Shown here one piece after another: positions 42,508 to 50,945 of a stretch of 64,000 nucleotides of DNA (position 1 is the stretch's first letter; every line of letters starts with the position of its first letter). The notes beneath the pieces are model-generated. The model saw nothing but the letters and a program-made list of their open reading frames with translations, made no database searches and was not told the origin of the DNA. A program made the position numbers and the translations under genes. This DNA is from a virus: positions 1 through 64,000 of the IMG/VR virus record IMGVR_UViG_3300027969_003010. The stretch is one strand, 5' to 3'.

Positions 42508-42534
42508 AGTATAGAAGCTTCTAGGACAAAAATA

Positions 42535-43137
42535 ATGCATGATATCATAGATGTTATTACAAACATACAAGAATTATACGAAAACAATAGTAGTCTAGCC
42601 GCACTTAAAGACTTTGAGCGTGTGCTGGATGAGATGGATATGTACGTATATAAAAACTGGCTCGACGGCGAATTAGCGTACGGCCCTAAAGTAGAGCGTC
42701 ACTGGGTCACTGCTGGCTTTATGTGGCCTCGAGATAAAATGCCAGACCCTATGGCCGCAAAGCGTTTGATGGAAATCGGTTGTAAAATTGGCTATCAAAA
42801 AACTCATTTGATGGAAGCTCGAGAAATTAAAAAACCAGACGATATTCGTCCTGGTACAAAGAAAGGCAAGATGGACCGTAAACCAATTTGGATGGTCGAA
42901 ATCACTATGCCTAGAAAACTAGTATCTGACATTTACAAAGGCTATATGAACAGAATGCGCGAAGAGTTAGGCAATGAAGGTATGCAAACTCAACCACCAA
43001 CTCCGTTAGATACTAATGCGGCAATGCAAACAAATACTGCACCGACTGCTCCTATGACTGGCGGTATGCCAGGCGGGCAACCAGGCGGCGTACCTGGAAC
43101 TCCACCGGCAGGCGCTGGTGCACCGATGGTAGCATAA
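42535..43137 (+). CDS. virion-associated phage protein, Gly/Pro-rich tail
   Basis: 200 residues. A folded N-terminal part (DFERVLDEMDMYVYKNWLDGELAYG, given here in part, and HWVTAGFMWPRDKMPDP) precedes a low-complexity tail rich in Pro, Gly, Ala and Met (GGMPGGQPGGVPGTPPAG). This is a recurrent protein of T4-like aquatic phages placed before lysis or head genes; the family name is not known to me. Possibly a minor structural protein. Late-promoter-like motif upstream; next gene begins 1 base after the stop. Confidence 0.65.
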   Translation: MHDIIDVITNIQELYENNSSLAALKDFERVLDEMDMYVYKNWLDGELAYGPKVERHWVTAGFMWPRDKMPDPMAAKRLMEIGCKIGYQKTHLMEAREIKKPDDIRPGTKKGKMDRKPIWMVEITMPRKLVSDIYKGYMNRMREELGNEGMQTQPPTPLDTNAAMQTNTAPTAPMTGGMPGGQPGGVPGTPPAGAGAPMVA

Positions 43138-43138
43138 T

Positions 43139-43882
43139 ATGATTATTAGCGAAGCACTTAGAGCCAAAGATCTTAGAAAACTTGTCAAAAATATTTTTGA
43201 AATAGACAATTATAAGAGTAAAATTGGAGACGACAGAGATACTGTAGTTTTAACATTTACAGTAGATACTAAAGATCCTGCGGACGATTTAGAAAACTTT
43301 TTAGAAATGGGTTATGACTTTATCTTAGATTCAGAAGCAACTACTGGAGAACTTGATGATGGGAAGTATCGGGTATTTGTAGAGATTGAACGTAGTCGTC
43401 ATGTCTCAGAGCAAATAGTTGAAATATTAGACGGCGTCAGTAAACTGACTGGAATTGATAATTTTAGATTTCGTTACCATAAAGAATTTAAAAGCCAAGA
43501 AGCAACTAAAGAAAATTTAGAAAAAGCAATACCTGCTGATGGTGATGCTTACGATATTGCAATCCAAAACGAAGGGCTTAATAATTTTAGTAAATTCTTT
43601 TCTAATAGTTATGTTGACGATATCACATTGTTAAGCGAAACAATTACACTAAAACGTATTCACAAAGATCCTATTACTTTGAAAATTGTTGATTTCGGAT
43701 CTAAACAAGAAATGCATGAGCAAACAAAAGGCCCAATTATGCTAGAAGGTAACGGCATGGCTGAAACTATCTATCTAACAAAATATATTGGCAATTATAA
43801 TATAAACAAAGTTGGTTCGAAGTTTATATTAGAAAAAGAAGGTTATGCTTTAATATTGGAGAAAGCACATGGCGGATTTTAA
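43139..43882 (+). CDS. phage protein, possibly head-associated
   Basis: 247 residues, mixed alpha/beta, no membrane segment. N-terminus IISEALRAKDLRKLVKNIF has the short hydrophobic/acidic look of the capsid-targeting-like starts found in the 51648-55404 operon, though less convincingly. The centre contains DTKDPADDLENFLEMGYDF and the C-terminus KVGSKFILEKEGYALILEKA. No catalytic motif is evident. It overlaps the endolysin gene by 14 bases. Function unknown. Confidence 0.6.
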   Translation: MIISEALRAKDLRKLVKNIFEIDNYKSKIGDDRDTVVLTFTVDTKDPADDLENFLEMGYDFILDSEATTGELDDGKYRVFVEIERSRHVSEQIVEILDGVSKLTGIDNFRFRYHKEFKSQEATKENLEKAIPADGDAYDIAIQNEGLNNFSKFFSNSYVDDITLLSETITLKRIHKDPITLKIVDFGSKQEMHEQTKGPIMLEGNGMAETIYLTKYIGNYNINKVGSKFILEKEGYALILEKAHGGF

Positions 43883-44498
43883 ATTTAATTTTACAAAGGA
43901 CAAGTTGAAAGCTATCATTGGTAATAACCCTTATCTTGATGACTGGTATGAATCTTTATGTCAAATACTTCCCGATTATGATATTGACACAGTACCACGT
44001 GTTGCGGCATTCTTGGCGCAGACAGCACACGAAAGTGGTAACTATCGTGCAATTAAAGAAAACTTAAATTACAAAGCAGAAAGTCTTTGTAAAGTGTGGC
44101 CAAGATATTTTCCAGATATGGCCACTGCCAAGTCTTATGAAAAACAACCAGAACGTATTGCCAACCGTGCATACGGAAATCGTATGGGTAATGGCCCAGA
44201 AGAAAGCGGTGATGGTTGGAAATATGCAGGTAAAGGTCTTATCCAACTAACTGGCAAAGACAACTACACACGTTACGCACAAAGTTTAGAGATTAGCGTA
44301 GAAGAAGCTAGCGAACATTTGACAACATTTGAAGGTTGTGTACAAAGTGCGGCTTGGTTCTGGGAAGCCAACAATTTGAATCAGTGGGCAGACAGCGCCG
44401 ATATACTAACAATGACCAAACGTATTAACGGTGGCACTATTGGTTTAGAAGATCGTATCAAGCATTACAATCATGCAATGCATGTATTAGAAGGCTAA
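43869..44498 (+). CDS. endolysin, chitinase-like GH19 family
   Basis: 209 residues. Glycoside hydrolase family 19 lysozyme-like fold: AAFLAQTAHESGNYRAIKEN near residues 44-63 contains the catalytic glutamate (HES), then ANRAYGNRMGNG near 98, GWKYAGKGLIQLTGKDNY near 117, and the terminal TKRINGGTIGLEDRIKHY near 180. Cleaves peptidoglycan at the end of infection. No signal peptide or SAR segment, so it needs a holin, and a candidate lies at 46466. Followed at 3 bases by the i-spanin-like gene. Confidence 0.88.
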   Translation: MADFKFNFTKDKLKAIIGNNPYLDDWYESLCQILPDYDIDTVPRVAAFLAQTAHESGNYRAIKENLNYKAESLCKVWPRYFPDMATAKSYEKQPERIANRAYGNRMGNGPEESGDGWKYAGKGLIQLTGKDNYTRYAQSLEISVEEASEHLTTFEGCVQSAAWFWEANNLNQWADSADILTMTKRINGGTIGLEDRIKHYNHAMHVLEG

Positions 44499-44501
44499 AT
44501 C

Positions 44502-44954
44502 ATGGAACAGTTTCAGTGGATGTTTAGCATTATACCAGATGCAATATTGAACTGGGTATACTGGGGCATCATTGCTGTGGGGTTGACTGGTGTTGTGGCT
44601 GGATGGTTAGGCCAATGGATTCCAGTATACGGAAAATATACTGGAATATTAAAACCAATTGGTATTGCTGTTCTTGTGCTAGGTGTATGGTTGCGCGGTG
44701 GCTACGATACTGAATTAGCATGGCGTGCCAAGGTAGCAGAAGCTGAAGCAAAAGTAGTGGCCGCTGAAGCTAAGTCTAAAGAAACCAATACTGTTATACA
44801 AACACAGTATAGAGACAAAGTAAAAACTGTCAAAGAAATACAGATAGTTGTACAAGAACGTATTGTTAAAGAAGCCGCAAAAATGGACGCAGAGTGCAAA
44901 GTTGATCCAGAAGCTATTAGTATTTTAAATCAAGCCGCAGGAGGTAAGAAATGA
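44502..44954 (+). CDS. i-spanin-like (Rz-type) membrane protein
   Basis: 150 residues. Two hydrophobic segments at the N-terminus (AILNWVYWGIIAVGLTGVVAGW and GIAVLVLGVWL with the longer run near 50-66), then a coiled-coil periplasmic domain full of Ala, Glu and Lys (KVAEAEAKVVAAEAKSKETN). Inner-membrane anchor plus coiled coil is the i-spanin architecture; two rather than one TM is unusual. It overlaps the following lipoprotein gene by 4 bases, exactly the spacing of many Rz/Rz1 pairs. Confidence 0.7.
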   Translation: MEQFQWMFSIIPDAILNWVYWGIIAVGLTGVVAGWLGQWIPVYGKYTGILKPIGIAVLVLGVWLRGGYDTELAWRAKVAEAEAKVVAAEAKSKETNTVIQTQYRDKVKTVKEIQIVVQERIVKEAAKMDAECKVDPEAISILNQAAGGKK

Positions 44955-45217
44955 AATATATTATCATTGCACTAATCCTATGTTTAACTGGTTGCGCTAG
45001 TACTGTTCCAGTAACTATGAATTTTCCACAAGTTCCTGAAGAGTTAAAAACAGCTTGTCCAGACTTAAAAACTATCCCCGAAGGCACTACTAAACTAAGC
45101 GAAGTTGTTAGTAGCGTTAGTGAAAACTACGGACAGTATCAAGAGTGTAAAATTAAGATAGATGCGTGGACACAGTGGTACAATAGTCAAAAGAAGATAT
45201 TTGAAAGTATTAAGTAA
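44951..45217 (+). CDS. o-spanin-like (Rz1-type) lipoprotein
   Basis: 88 residues. Signal sequence MKYIIIALILCLTGCAS with lipobox LTGC, lipidated cysteine at residue 15. Mature part has VPEELKTACPDLKTIPEG and ends in IDAWTQWYNSQKKIFESIK, the form of phage outer-membrane lipoproteins with a helical C-terminus. With the preceding coiled-coil protein it would span the periplasm and fuse membranes at lysis. No proline-rich stretch as in lambda Rz1, so an unusual o-spanin; alternative is a different phage lipoprotein. Confidence 0.72.
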   Translation: MKYIIIALILCLTGCASTVPVTMNFPQVPEELKTACPDLKTIPEGTTKLSEVVSSVSENYGQYQECKIKIDAWTQWYNSQKKIFESIK

Positions 45218-45218
45218 C

Positions 45219-45794
45219 ATGGGTACTAGGCCGTATACTAAATTAAATGATATCAAATTAGATATTACTTTGGATAGTATTGTAGTAGAAATTGGTAGTG
45301 AAAATGGCGAAGGAAGTTCTTTATGGTTATACAATTGGGCTAAAGAGCGTAATTTAGAATTTTATTCTATAGATGTAGAACACAGTAAAAGAGAAACAGA
45401 TTATCCAGACATAAATTGGATAGTTACAAATTCTGGAAGCGACTGGTGTAAGAATATTTTACCTAGTTTAAATAAAAAAATTAAAGTGTTATATCTAGAT
45501 AATTTTGATTGGATTTCAGATTCGAATAAATCAGAATCGTTTATTCAAAAACAAATTGAAGATTATGCTAAACGCGGTGTTATGATGAATAATCAAAATT
45601 GCCAAGACGAGCACCGATTACAAGTAGAATATTGTTTGCCATTTTTAGATGAACAATCAGTTGTAATTATGGATGACACATATTATGCCAACGATACTCA
45701 ATTGGTTGGTAAATGTGCTACAGCGATTCCAGTATTACAACTACACGGATTTCAAATGTCTGGCACAGAATATGCCATTAGAGGATACAAATGA
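45219..45794 (+). CDS. class I SAM-dependent methyltransferase-like protein
   Basis: 191 residues from the ATG one base after the lipoprotein stop; the frame opens earlier but only within that gene. SAM-binding motif I is IVVEIGSENGEGSSLWLY near 21-38; a following strand with acidic end FYSIDVEHS near 50; VLYLDNFDW near 92; VVIMDDTYYAND near 147. The order matches the Methyltransf_24-type fold used on sugars or small molecules. It is inserted between lipoprotein genes in the lysis region, which is unexpected. Target unknown. Confidence 0.65.
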   Translation: MGTRPYTKLNDIKLDITLDSIVVEIGSENGEGSSLWLYNWAKERNLEFYSIDVEHSKRETDYPDINWIVTNSGSDWCKNILPSLNKKIKVLYLDNFDWISDSNKSESFIQKQIEDYAKRGVMMNNQNCQDEHRLQVEYCLPFLDEQSVVIMDDTYYANDTQLVGKCATAIPVLQLHGFQMSGTEYAIRGYK

Positions 45795-46192
45795 AAAAAT
45801 TATTAGTAATTTTAGCAGTATGGGGATTGTCGGGTTGTGCATTGATTGATGCATATATGATGGCCAGATTTGACAACAACGAATACATGTTGATCAATCG
45901 TGTACGCACACAGGCAAACTTAGGCGCGGCCAAGTGCGGGAAACCCGAAGTGGTTGAAGAAGTAGATAGCATATGGCGTACCACTATAGAGTTAAAAAAT
46001 TACACACAGTCAATTCCACGCAATGAGGAAGCAACTAAAATGAGCGCAGAACTAGCGGAAATTGTTAAAGGGTTAAGTGATCGTTACAAAGGCACTGAAC
46101 CAGTTAGCTTGATGTATTGTACTACAAAATTTAGCAGTATTGAGCGTAATGCTGTTACTATTCAAAACGTTATAGGGAAGAAACCAAGATGA
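45791..46192 (+). CDS. phage lipoprotein
   Basis: 133 residues. MKKLLVILAVWGLSGCAL has a lipobox LSGC, lipidated Cys at 16. The mature part is alpha-helical with two further cysteines (AAKCGKPEVVEEVDSIWRTT and SLMYCTTKFSS). It overlaps the methyltransferase-like gene by 4 bases and the next gene by 4. Could be a second o-spanin candidate or a superinfection-exclusion lipoprotein; the sequence does not decide. Confidence 0.65.
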   Translation: MKKLLVILAVWGLSGCALIDAYMMARFDNNEYMLINRVRTQANLGAAKCGKPEVVEEVDSIWRTTIELKNYTQSIPRNEEATKMSAELAEIVKGLSDRYKGTEPVSLMYCTTKFSSIERNAVTIQNVIGKKPR

Positions 46193-46437
46193 GTGTGGAA
46201 CAACAATTAGAAGCCTTGTTTAATACAGGCGACCCAAGTTTACAAGATCTAGCTACTCGTGCTAACGATTTAAAAAAAGCCTTAGAATCTGGACAAATTA
46301 GCAAAGGCGAGTTTATGGAAATGCTACAAGATTTAGCCCATGAAAAGAATATCAACGAATCAGCACACGATTTACAAGTAAAAATAGCAGTTAATGCGGC
46401 TTTAGAGGCACTGGTTAATGTAGCAAGTATGTACTAA
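46189..46437 (+). CDS. small helical phage protein
   Basis: 82 residues. Pattern LATRANDLKKALESGQISKGEFMEML (given as LKKALESGQISKGEFMEML) then a helical C-terminus KIAVNAALEALVNVASM. Proteins with this LExGxIxxxEFxELLxDL pattern occur in head/lysis regions of several phages; function not known. ATGA overlap with the lipoprotein gene. Confidence 0.6.
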   Translation: MSVEQQLEALFNTGDPSLQDLATRANDLKKALESGQISKGEFMEMLQDLAHEKNINESAHDLQVKIAVNAALEALVNVASMY

Positions 46438-46440
46438 ATA
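46433..46440 (+). promoter_or_regulatory. late-promoter-like motif (weak)
   Basis: ACTAAATA at the end of the preceding gene, 26 bases before the holin-like gene, which has AAAGGAG as ribosome-binding site. Confidence 0.35.
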
Positions 46441-46465
46441 TATTATAAAGACAAAGGAGCGAACT

Positions 46466-46936
46466 ATGTCAGAAGTAACGAGCGAATCAAAGAAAGAAGA
46501 TTGGATGAATTCAAAATGGCGTCCAATGATGGGTTGGATGTATATGGTTGTCTGTATGATGGACATGGTTATATTTCCAATCTTATGGAGTCTATTGCAG
46601 ACATTTACCCATACACAAATTACTCAATGGAATCCACTAACACTACAAGGTGCTGGCTTATTCCATATTGCTATGGGAGCAGTCCTTGGTATTGCGGCAT
46701 TTGGTCGTACACAAGAAAAATTAGGCGGAGCAAACAATGGCGGAGCACAAGTACCAACACCTGCGCCTACATTTAGTCCTGCACCAGCGGCACCTGCGCC
46801 TAGTTTTAGTAGCGCACCATTTGTTGCTCCAGCAAGTACAAGTTTTGCACCAGCACCAAGTTGGGGTACAACACCAGTAGCAACAACAGCAAGCGGTAAG
46901 AAGATTGTGCCAGACGCTGATCAGCCAGCAATTTAA
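46466..46936 (+). CDS. holin-like membrane protein (3-TM holin family)
   Basis: 156 residues. WRPMMGWMYMVVCMMDMVIF then PILWSLLQTF forms the first membrane segments, LQGAGLFHIAMGAVLGIAAFG the next, as in the 3-TM holin family where WRPxxGW opens the first helix. A long Pro/Ala/Ser-rich tail (VPTPAPTFSPAPAAPAP) follows in the cytoplasm or periplasm. It would release the GH19 endolysin encoded at 43869. Strong AAAGGAG ribosome-binding site. Confidence 0.75.
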   Translation: MSEVTSESKKEDWMNSKWRPMMGWMYMVVCMMDMVIFPILWSLLQTFTHTQITQWNPLTLQGAGLFHIAMGAVLGIAAFGRTQEKLGGANNGGAQVPTPAPTFSPAPAAPAPSFSSAPFVAPASTSFAPAPSWGTTPVATTASGKKIVPDADQPAI

Positions 46937-46948
46937 TAGGAGAATAAC

Positions 46949-47071
46949 ATGTTAGATACATTATTATGGATAGCAGTAGGCGCATTTGTAGGTTGGAATT
47001 TTCCACAGCCGTTTTGGGCAAAGATTATTCAAGAAAAAATTCAAACCATGTTAGCTAAGAAAGGAGTATAA
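46949..47071 (+). CDS. 40-residue membrane protein
   Basis: Short frame with TAGGAG before its ATG, encoding TLLWIAVGAFVGWNFPQPFW as one membrane helix and a basic tail (IIQEKIQTMLAKKG). It lies between the holin-like gene and the small secreted protein; AAGGAG at its end serves the next gene. A small holin accessory is possible but unproven. Confidence 0.6.
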   Translation: MLDTLLWIAVGAFVGWNFPQPFWAKIIQEKIQTMLAKKGV

Positions 47072-47072
47072 T

Positions 47073-47288
47073 ATGAAATTAATTTTAGCATTAGTAGCAA
47101 GTTTAGCATTAGTTGGTACAGCGTATGCTGGCGGTGAAATGAAAGAAGTTTGTACACCAAAAGTAGACAAAGCAGGCAAGCCAGTAAATGATAAAAAGAC
47201 TGGAAAGCAAGCTCAAGATTGTAAAAAAATCAAAGTACACAAGAAAGTAGAAGGCGAAAAAGTTCCAGAACCTGCCAAGAAAAAGTAA
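47073..47288 (+). CDS. small secreted lysine-rich protein
   Basis: 71 residues. Clear signal peptide MKLILALVASLALVGTAYA with a signal peptidase I site after AYA near residue 19. Mature part is 52 residues, Lys/Pro-rich (KVDKAGKPVNDKKTGK, PEPAKKK) with two cysteines (KEVCTPK, AQDCKK). Likely periplasmic. Function unknown; no terminator follows before the dnaJ promoter. Confidence 0.68.
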   Translation: MKLILALVASLALVGTAYAGGEMKEVCTPKVDKAGKPVNDKKTGKQAQDCKKIKVHKKVEGEKVPEPAKKK

Positions 47289-47297
47289 TCAAAAACT

Positions 47298-47326
47298 TGA
47301 CAGGTCTCCTTTAAGATAGTATAATT
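47298..47326 (+). promoter_or_regulatory. sigma-70-type promoter for dnaJ-def-clpA
   Basis: Exact TTGACA (47298-47303), 17-base spacer, exact TATAAT (47321-47326). ACAGGTC at 47301-47307 overlaps the -35 and is repeated inverted as GACCTGT at 47342-47348, a possible operator dyad. Confidence 0.88.
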
Positions 47327-47358
47327 ACTATTATTAACTGGGACCTGTTATTACGACT

Positions 47359-48204
47359 ATGACTGATTATTACCAAACACTAGGAGTTAGCGAGCAAGCT
47401 AGCTCAGAAGAAATTAAGCGAGCATATAGAAGCTTGGCCAATAAACATCATCCTGACAAGGGCGGTGACCAAGCTATGTTCAAAAATATAAGCGTTGCCA
47501 ACGATGTATTAAGCGACCCACAAAAACGTGCGGAGTACGATCAGCAACGTCGATTCCCACAAGGACAGCAATTTCATTTCCATACTGGAAATAATCCATT
47601 TGGAGATATTTTTGGCGGAGCAAGTCCATTTGGAGATATTTTTGGCGCAATGCATAGACAACAAGCACGTCGAAATAGAGATTTGAATATACAATGTCAA
47701 GTTACTTTATTAGACAGTTATCTTGGCAAACAACTAGAAGCACAATATCAATTACCTAGTGGTCGTACACAAACTGTTGTTATCAACGTACCTGCTGGAA
47801 TATCACACGGTGAAACTATCCGTTATCAAGGGCTGGGAGACGACAGCGTACAAGGTGCGCAACGTGGTGATCTTAATGTAACTATTATTGTTATGGGAGA
47901 TCCAAACTTTGAACGTAGAGGAAATGATTTATATACTACCGTGGAACTTACACCTATCGAATCTTTAATTGGTTGCAGAAAATCTGTTAGAACAATTAGT
48001 GGTCAACACATTGATATAGACATACGCCCTGGGGTAGACACTGGAGTTGAGTTTGCTAGTGCTGGACAAGGTTTTGTAGATATACAGCGACATGTCAAAG
48101 GAAGGTTTGTAACAGTTGTTAAGATTAGATCTAAACCAATAACCGATCCAGAATTAGTAGCAAGACTGAGACAATTAGATGCTGAAATTACACAAAGAGG
48201 ATGA
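47359..48204 (+). CDS. DnaJ/CbpA-type J-domain chaperone
   Basis: 281 residues. J domain residues 1-65 with the HPD motif at 31-33 (HHPDKGG), a Gly/Phe linker holding a duplicated SPFGDIFG-type unit (a perfect 23-base direct repeat at 47595-47617 and 47625-47647), and two C-terminal beta substrate-binding domains (LNIQCQVTLLDSYLGK onward; GDLNVTIIVMGDPNFERRGNDLY). No CxxCxGxG zinc finger, so class B, like CbpA. It would recruit host DnaK. It heads an early-type operon with deformylase and ClpA-like genes; overlap of 26 bases with the next. Confidence 0.9.
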   Translation: MTDYYQTLGVSEQASSEEIKRAYRSLANKHHPDKGGDQAMFKNISVANDVLSDPQKRAEYDQQRRFPQGQQFHFHTGNNPFGDIFGGASPFGDIFGAMHRQQARRNRDLNIQCQVTLLDSYLGKQLEAQYQLPSGRTQTVVINVPAGISHGETIRYQGLGDDSVQGAQRGDLNVTIIVMGDPNFERRGNDLYTTVELTPIESLIGCRKSVRTISGQHIDIDIRPGVDTGVEFASAGQGFVDIQRHVKGRFVTVVKIRSKPITDPELVARLRQLDAEITQRG

Positions 48205-48667
48205 TCCAATTCTTAAGCAACCAGCAGAACAATGGGACTTTGAGAACCATGTTAATGCGGCTGTTATAGAACGTGAGATGCTAGATCTGATGAAAGCTAG
48301 CAATGCTATTGGCCTGGCTGGAAATCAAGTTGGTTTGTTGCGCAAGGTGTTTGTTATGCGTACTACAGACGGACGTGAGTTTGGATGTTTTAATCCATGG
48401 ATCATGTTTGGCGATAACGACAAGATAGAAGGCGAGGAAGGTTGTTTAAGTTTTCCAAATCTCTGGCTTAAAGTCGCACGACACAATAAAATTACTGCCA
48501 GCTATCTTGACAATACAGGCAAACCGTGTATAATAGAATTAGAGGGCATTGATGCAAGATGCTTCCAACATGAACTGGATCATTTAAATGGGGTAACATT
48601 TACAGAATATGTAAGTGATTTAAAATTAAAGATGGCACGGAAAAAACAAAGGAAATTAAATGGTTGA
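48179..48667 (+). CDS. def: peptide deformylase
   Basis: 162 residues. Removes the formyl group from nascent N-terminal methionine. Motif 1 is GLAGNQVG near 45-52 (canonical GLAAPQVG), motif 2 EGCLSF with metal-binding C89, motif 3 HELDHLNG with H131, E132, H135. Start ATG lies within the end of dnaJ. Marine phages carry such genes, thought to support processing of rapidly turned-over or phage proteins. Longer C-terminal helix than some phage deformylases. Overlaps clpA-like gene by 8 bases. Confidence 0.9.
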   Translation: MLKLHKEDDPILKQPAEQWDFENHVNAAVIEREMLDLMKASNAIGLAGNQVGLLRKVFVMRTTDGREFGCFNPWIMFGDNDKIEGEEGCLSFPNLWLKVARHNKITASYLDNTGKPCIIELEGIDARCFQHELDHLNGVTFTEYVSDLKLKMARKKQRKLNG

Positions 48668-50945
48668 ACCAAGCGACAATCTACAAGCGGTTTTTGAAAA
48701 AGCTATTGAAACAGCTAAAAATCTTAACCACGAATATTTAACTATCGAACACTTGTTGTTTGCTATGTTGTGCGAAGAATCCTTTGCAAATGCTATTCAG
48801 GGATACGGAAGTGATCCAGAATATATTAAAAAGAATCTTGAACATTATCTAAAAAATAAATGTGACGAAATTACTGCTGGCGGGCCAGTAGCAAAACCAA
48901 AGAAAACTCAAGTAGTTGAACGTGTTCTTAATAAGGCATTTACACAAGTCTTATTCAACGGACGTCAACGTATTGAGAGTACAGATGTATTTCTAGCTAT
49001 GATGAGCGAGAAACGTAGCTGGGCGCACTTTTATATTCAGCAAGCTGAAATTGATAAAGAAAAATTCGCCGATTTCATTAATAATAACTTAGAAGGCGAA
49101 GCTGAAGAAGAGATGGAACAAGGTGACATTCAAGGTAACAAGGCGCTAAAAGCGTTTACAACAAATCTAAACGATAGTGTTAAGAAAAATAAAATTGATC
49201 CAGTTATTGGAAGGATTGATGAATTAGAAAATATTGCGCTAGCCATGGGCCGTCGAAGTAAAAATAATGTGATCCTTGTTGGTGACCCAGGTGTAGGTAA
49301 GACTGCTATTGCAGAAGGACTTGCTTATAACATTGTTAAAGGTGCTGTTCCAGATTTCCTTAAAGAGTATCAAGTATATAATTTGGACATCAGTGCTATG
49401 CTTGCTGGTAGTAAGTACCGCGGCGACTTTGAAGAACGCTTTAAGCTAGTACTCAAAGGATTGGCTAAGAAAGGCAAGACTATCTTGTTTATCGATGAAG
49501 CACACATGATTAGCGGTGCGGGCAGTGCAAGTAACTCAGCTAACGACTTGAGCAACATGATGAAGCCTGCACTAAGCAAAGGCACTATCAAAGTTGTAGC
49601 AAGTACTACATGGGAAGAGTATCGTAAGCACTTTGAAAAGGATCGTGCATTGATGCGCCGTTTCCAACGTATTACTGTTGACGAGCCAACACAAGAAGTT
49701 ACTATGCAGATTCTTAAAGGTATTAAAAAATACTACGAAGAACATCATAAAGTTAAAATTAAAGACGAAGCATTACAGGAAGCTATCAAATTGTCTGTCA
49801 AGTATCAAGCAGATAAGAAATTACCAGATAAGGCAATTGACTTAATTGACGTTGCATGTTCACGGTTTAATCTAAAAATGCCTGATAGCGAACGTATTGT
49901 TAACAGTGAAGGCATACGGTTTGAACTTGCTAAGATGGTTAAAATTCCAGAAGAAGTTGTTGCCGAACAAGAAAGCGAAGGACTTGTTAATTTACAAGAT
50001 CACCTGTCAAAAGAAGTATACGGTCAAGATACAGCCTTACAAGAAGTTGTGGACAAGATTGTTGTTGCACAAGCTGGATTGAAATCAGAGAACAAACCCA
50101 TTGGATCATTTGTATTCATGGGCCCAACTGGTACAGGTAAAACTGAAACTGCTAAGGCACTTGCTAAACACATGGGCACTAAACTGTTGCGTTTTGACAT
50201 GTCAGAGTATCAAGAAAAACATAGCATCTCTAAGCTGATTGGTAGTCCTCCGGGTTATGTTGGCTTTGAAGAAAATGCTGGCTTGTTGATTACACAAATT
50301 CAAGAAAACCCTAATGCTGTTCTACTGTTTGATGAAGTTGAAAAATCACATCCAGACGTAAGCACGATATTGTTACAAATGATGGATAACGGTTTTATTA
50401 CTGGTTCAAATGGTAAACAAGCTGACTGTCGTCAACTTATCCTTATCCTAACAACAAACGCTGGCGCACAGTCTGCTGAAAAGAACGCAATTGGCTTTGG
50501 TGCACAGGAAAAAGACTATAGCGATGCAGATTTGAAGAAATTCTTAACACCGGAGTTCCGAAATCGTTTAGATGGTATTATTACATTCAAGAAACTTGGC
50601 AAACCAGTTATGGTTAAGATTGTCAACAAGTTCATCGACGAAATGCGTGAGCAGGTTAAAACCAAAGGCATCCGTATTAAAATTAATAACGAAGCAATTG
50701 ATTGGTTAATTGAAAAAGGCTTCGATGCTAAGATGGGTGCTCGTCCGTTACAACGCACCATTGACAAGGAAATTAAACGTGACCTTGCTCGTATGATATT
50801 GTTTGGCGAACTCAAGAACGGCGGATGGTTACATATTAGTGTAGAAGAGGATAAAATTTTGCTTACAGCAAAAATTAAAACTCCAAAACTACCGCTAGTT
50901 GTAACTGAAGCTGAGACGGTTACTATAACAGAAAATGAAGTATAA
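48660..50945 (+). CDS. ClpA-like AAA+ unfoldase
   Basis: 761 residues, the length of ClpA (758). N-domain with NHEYLTIEHLLFAMLCEESF near 18-37; first AAA+ Walker A GDPGVGKT near 208, Walker B TILFIDEAHM near 277; second Walker A GPTGTGKT near 488, Walker B VLLFDEVEKSH near 555, and the IGF tripeptide (NAIGFGAQE near 610) in the ClpP-docking loop position, followed by TPEFRNRLDGIITF as in ClpA. No middle coiled coil, so not ClpB. No phage ClpP is seen; it would have to use the host peptidase. Early-type operon with DnaJ and deformylase. Confidence 0.92.
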   Translation: MVEPSDNLQAVFEKAIETAKNLNHEYLTIEHLLFAMLCEESFANAIQGYGSDPEYIKKNLEHYLKNKCDEITAGGPVAKPKKTQVVERVLNKAFTQVLFNGRQRIESTDVFLAMMSEKRSWAHFYIQQAEIDKEKFADFINNNLEGEAEEEMEQGDIQGNKALKAFTTNLNDSVKKNKIDPVIGRIDELENIALAMGRRSKNNVILVGDPGVGKTAIAEGLAYNIVKGAVPDFLKEYQVYNLDISAMLAGSKYRGDFEERFKLVLKGLAKKGKTILFIDEAHMISGAGSASNSANDLSNMMKPALSKGTIKVVASTTWEEYRKHFEKDRALMRRFQRITVDEPTQEVTMQILKGIKKYYEEHHKVKIKDEALQEAIKLSVKYQADKKLPDKAIDLIDVACSRFNLKMPDSERIVNSEGIRFELAKMVKIPEEVVAEQESEGLVNLQDHLSKEVYGQDTALQEVVDKIVVAQAGLKSENKPIGSFVFMGPTGTGKTETAKALAKHMGTKLLRFDMSEYQEKHSISKLIGSPPGYVGFEENAGLLITQIQENPNAVLLFDEVEKSHPDVSTILLQMMDNGFITGSNGKQADCRQLILILTTNAGAQSAEKNAIGFGAQEKDYSDADLKKFLTPEFRNRLDGIITFKKLGKPVMVKIVNKFIDEMREQVKTKGIRIKINNEAIDWLIEKGFDAKMGARPLQRTIDKEIKRDLARMILFGELKNGGWLHISVEEDKILLTAKIKTPKLPLVVTEAETVTITENEV

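Noticed and set aside
45162-45218. Upstream extension of the methyltransferase-like gene
   Set aside because: These codons lie inside the lipoprotein gene; the ATG at 45219 is better placed.
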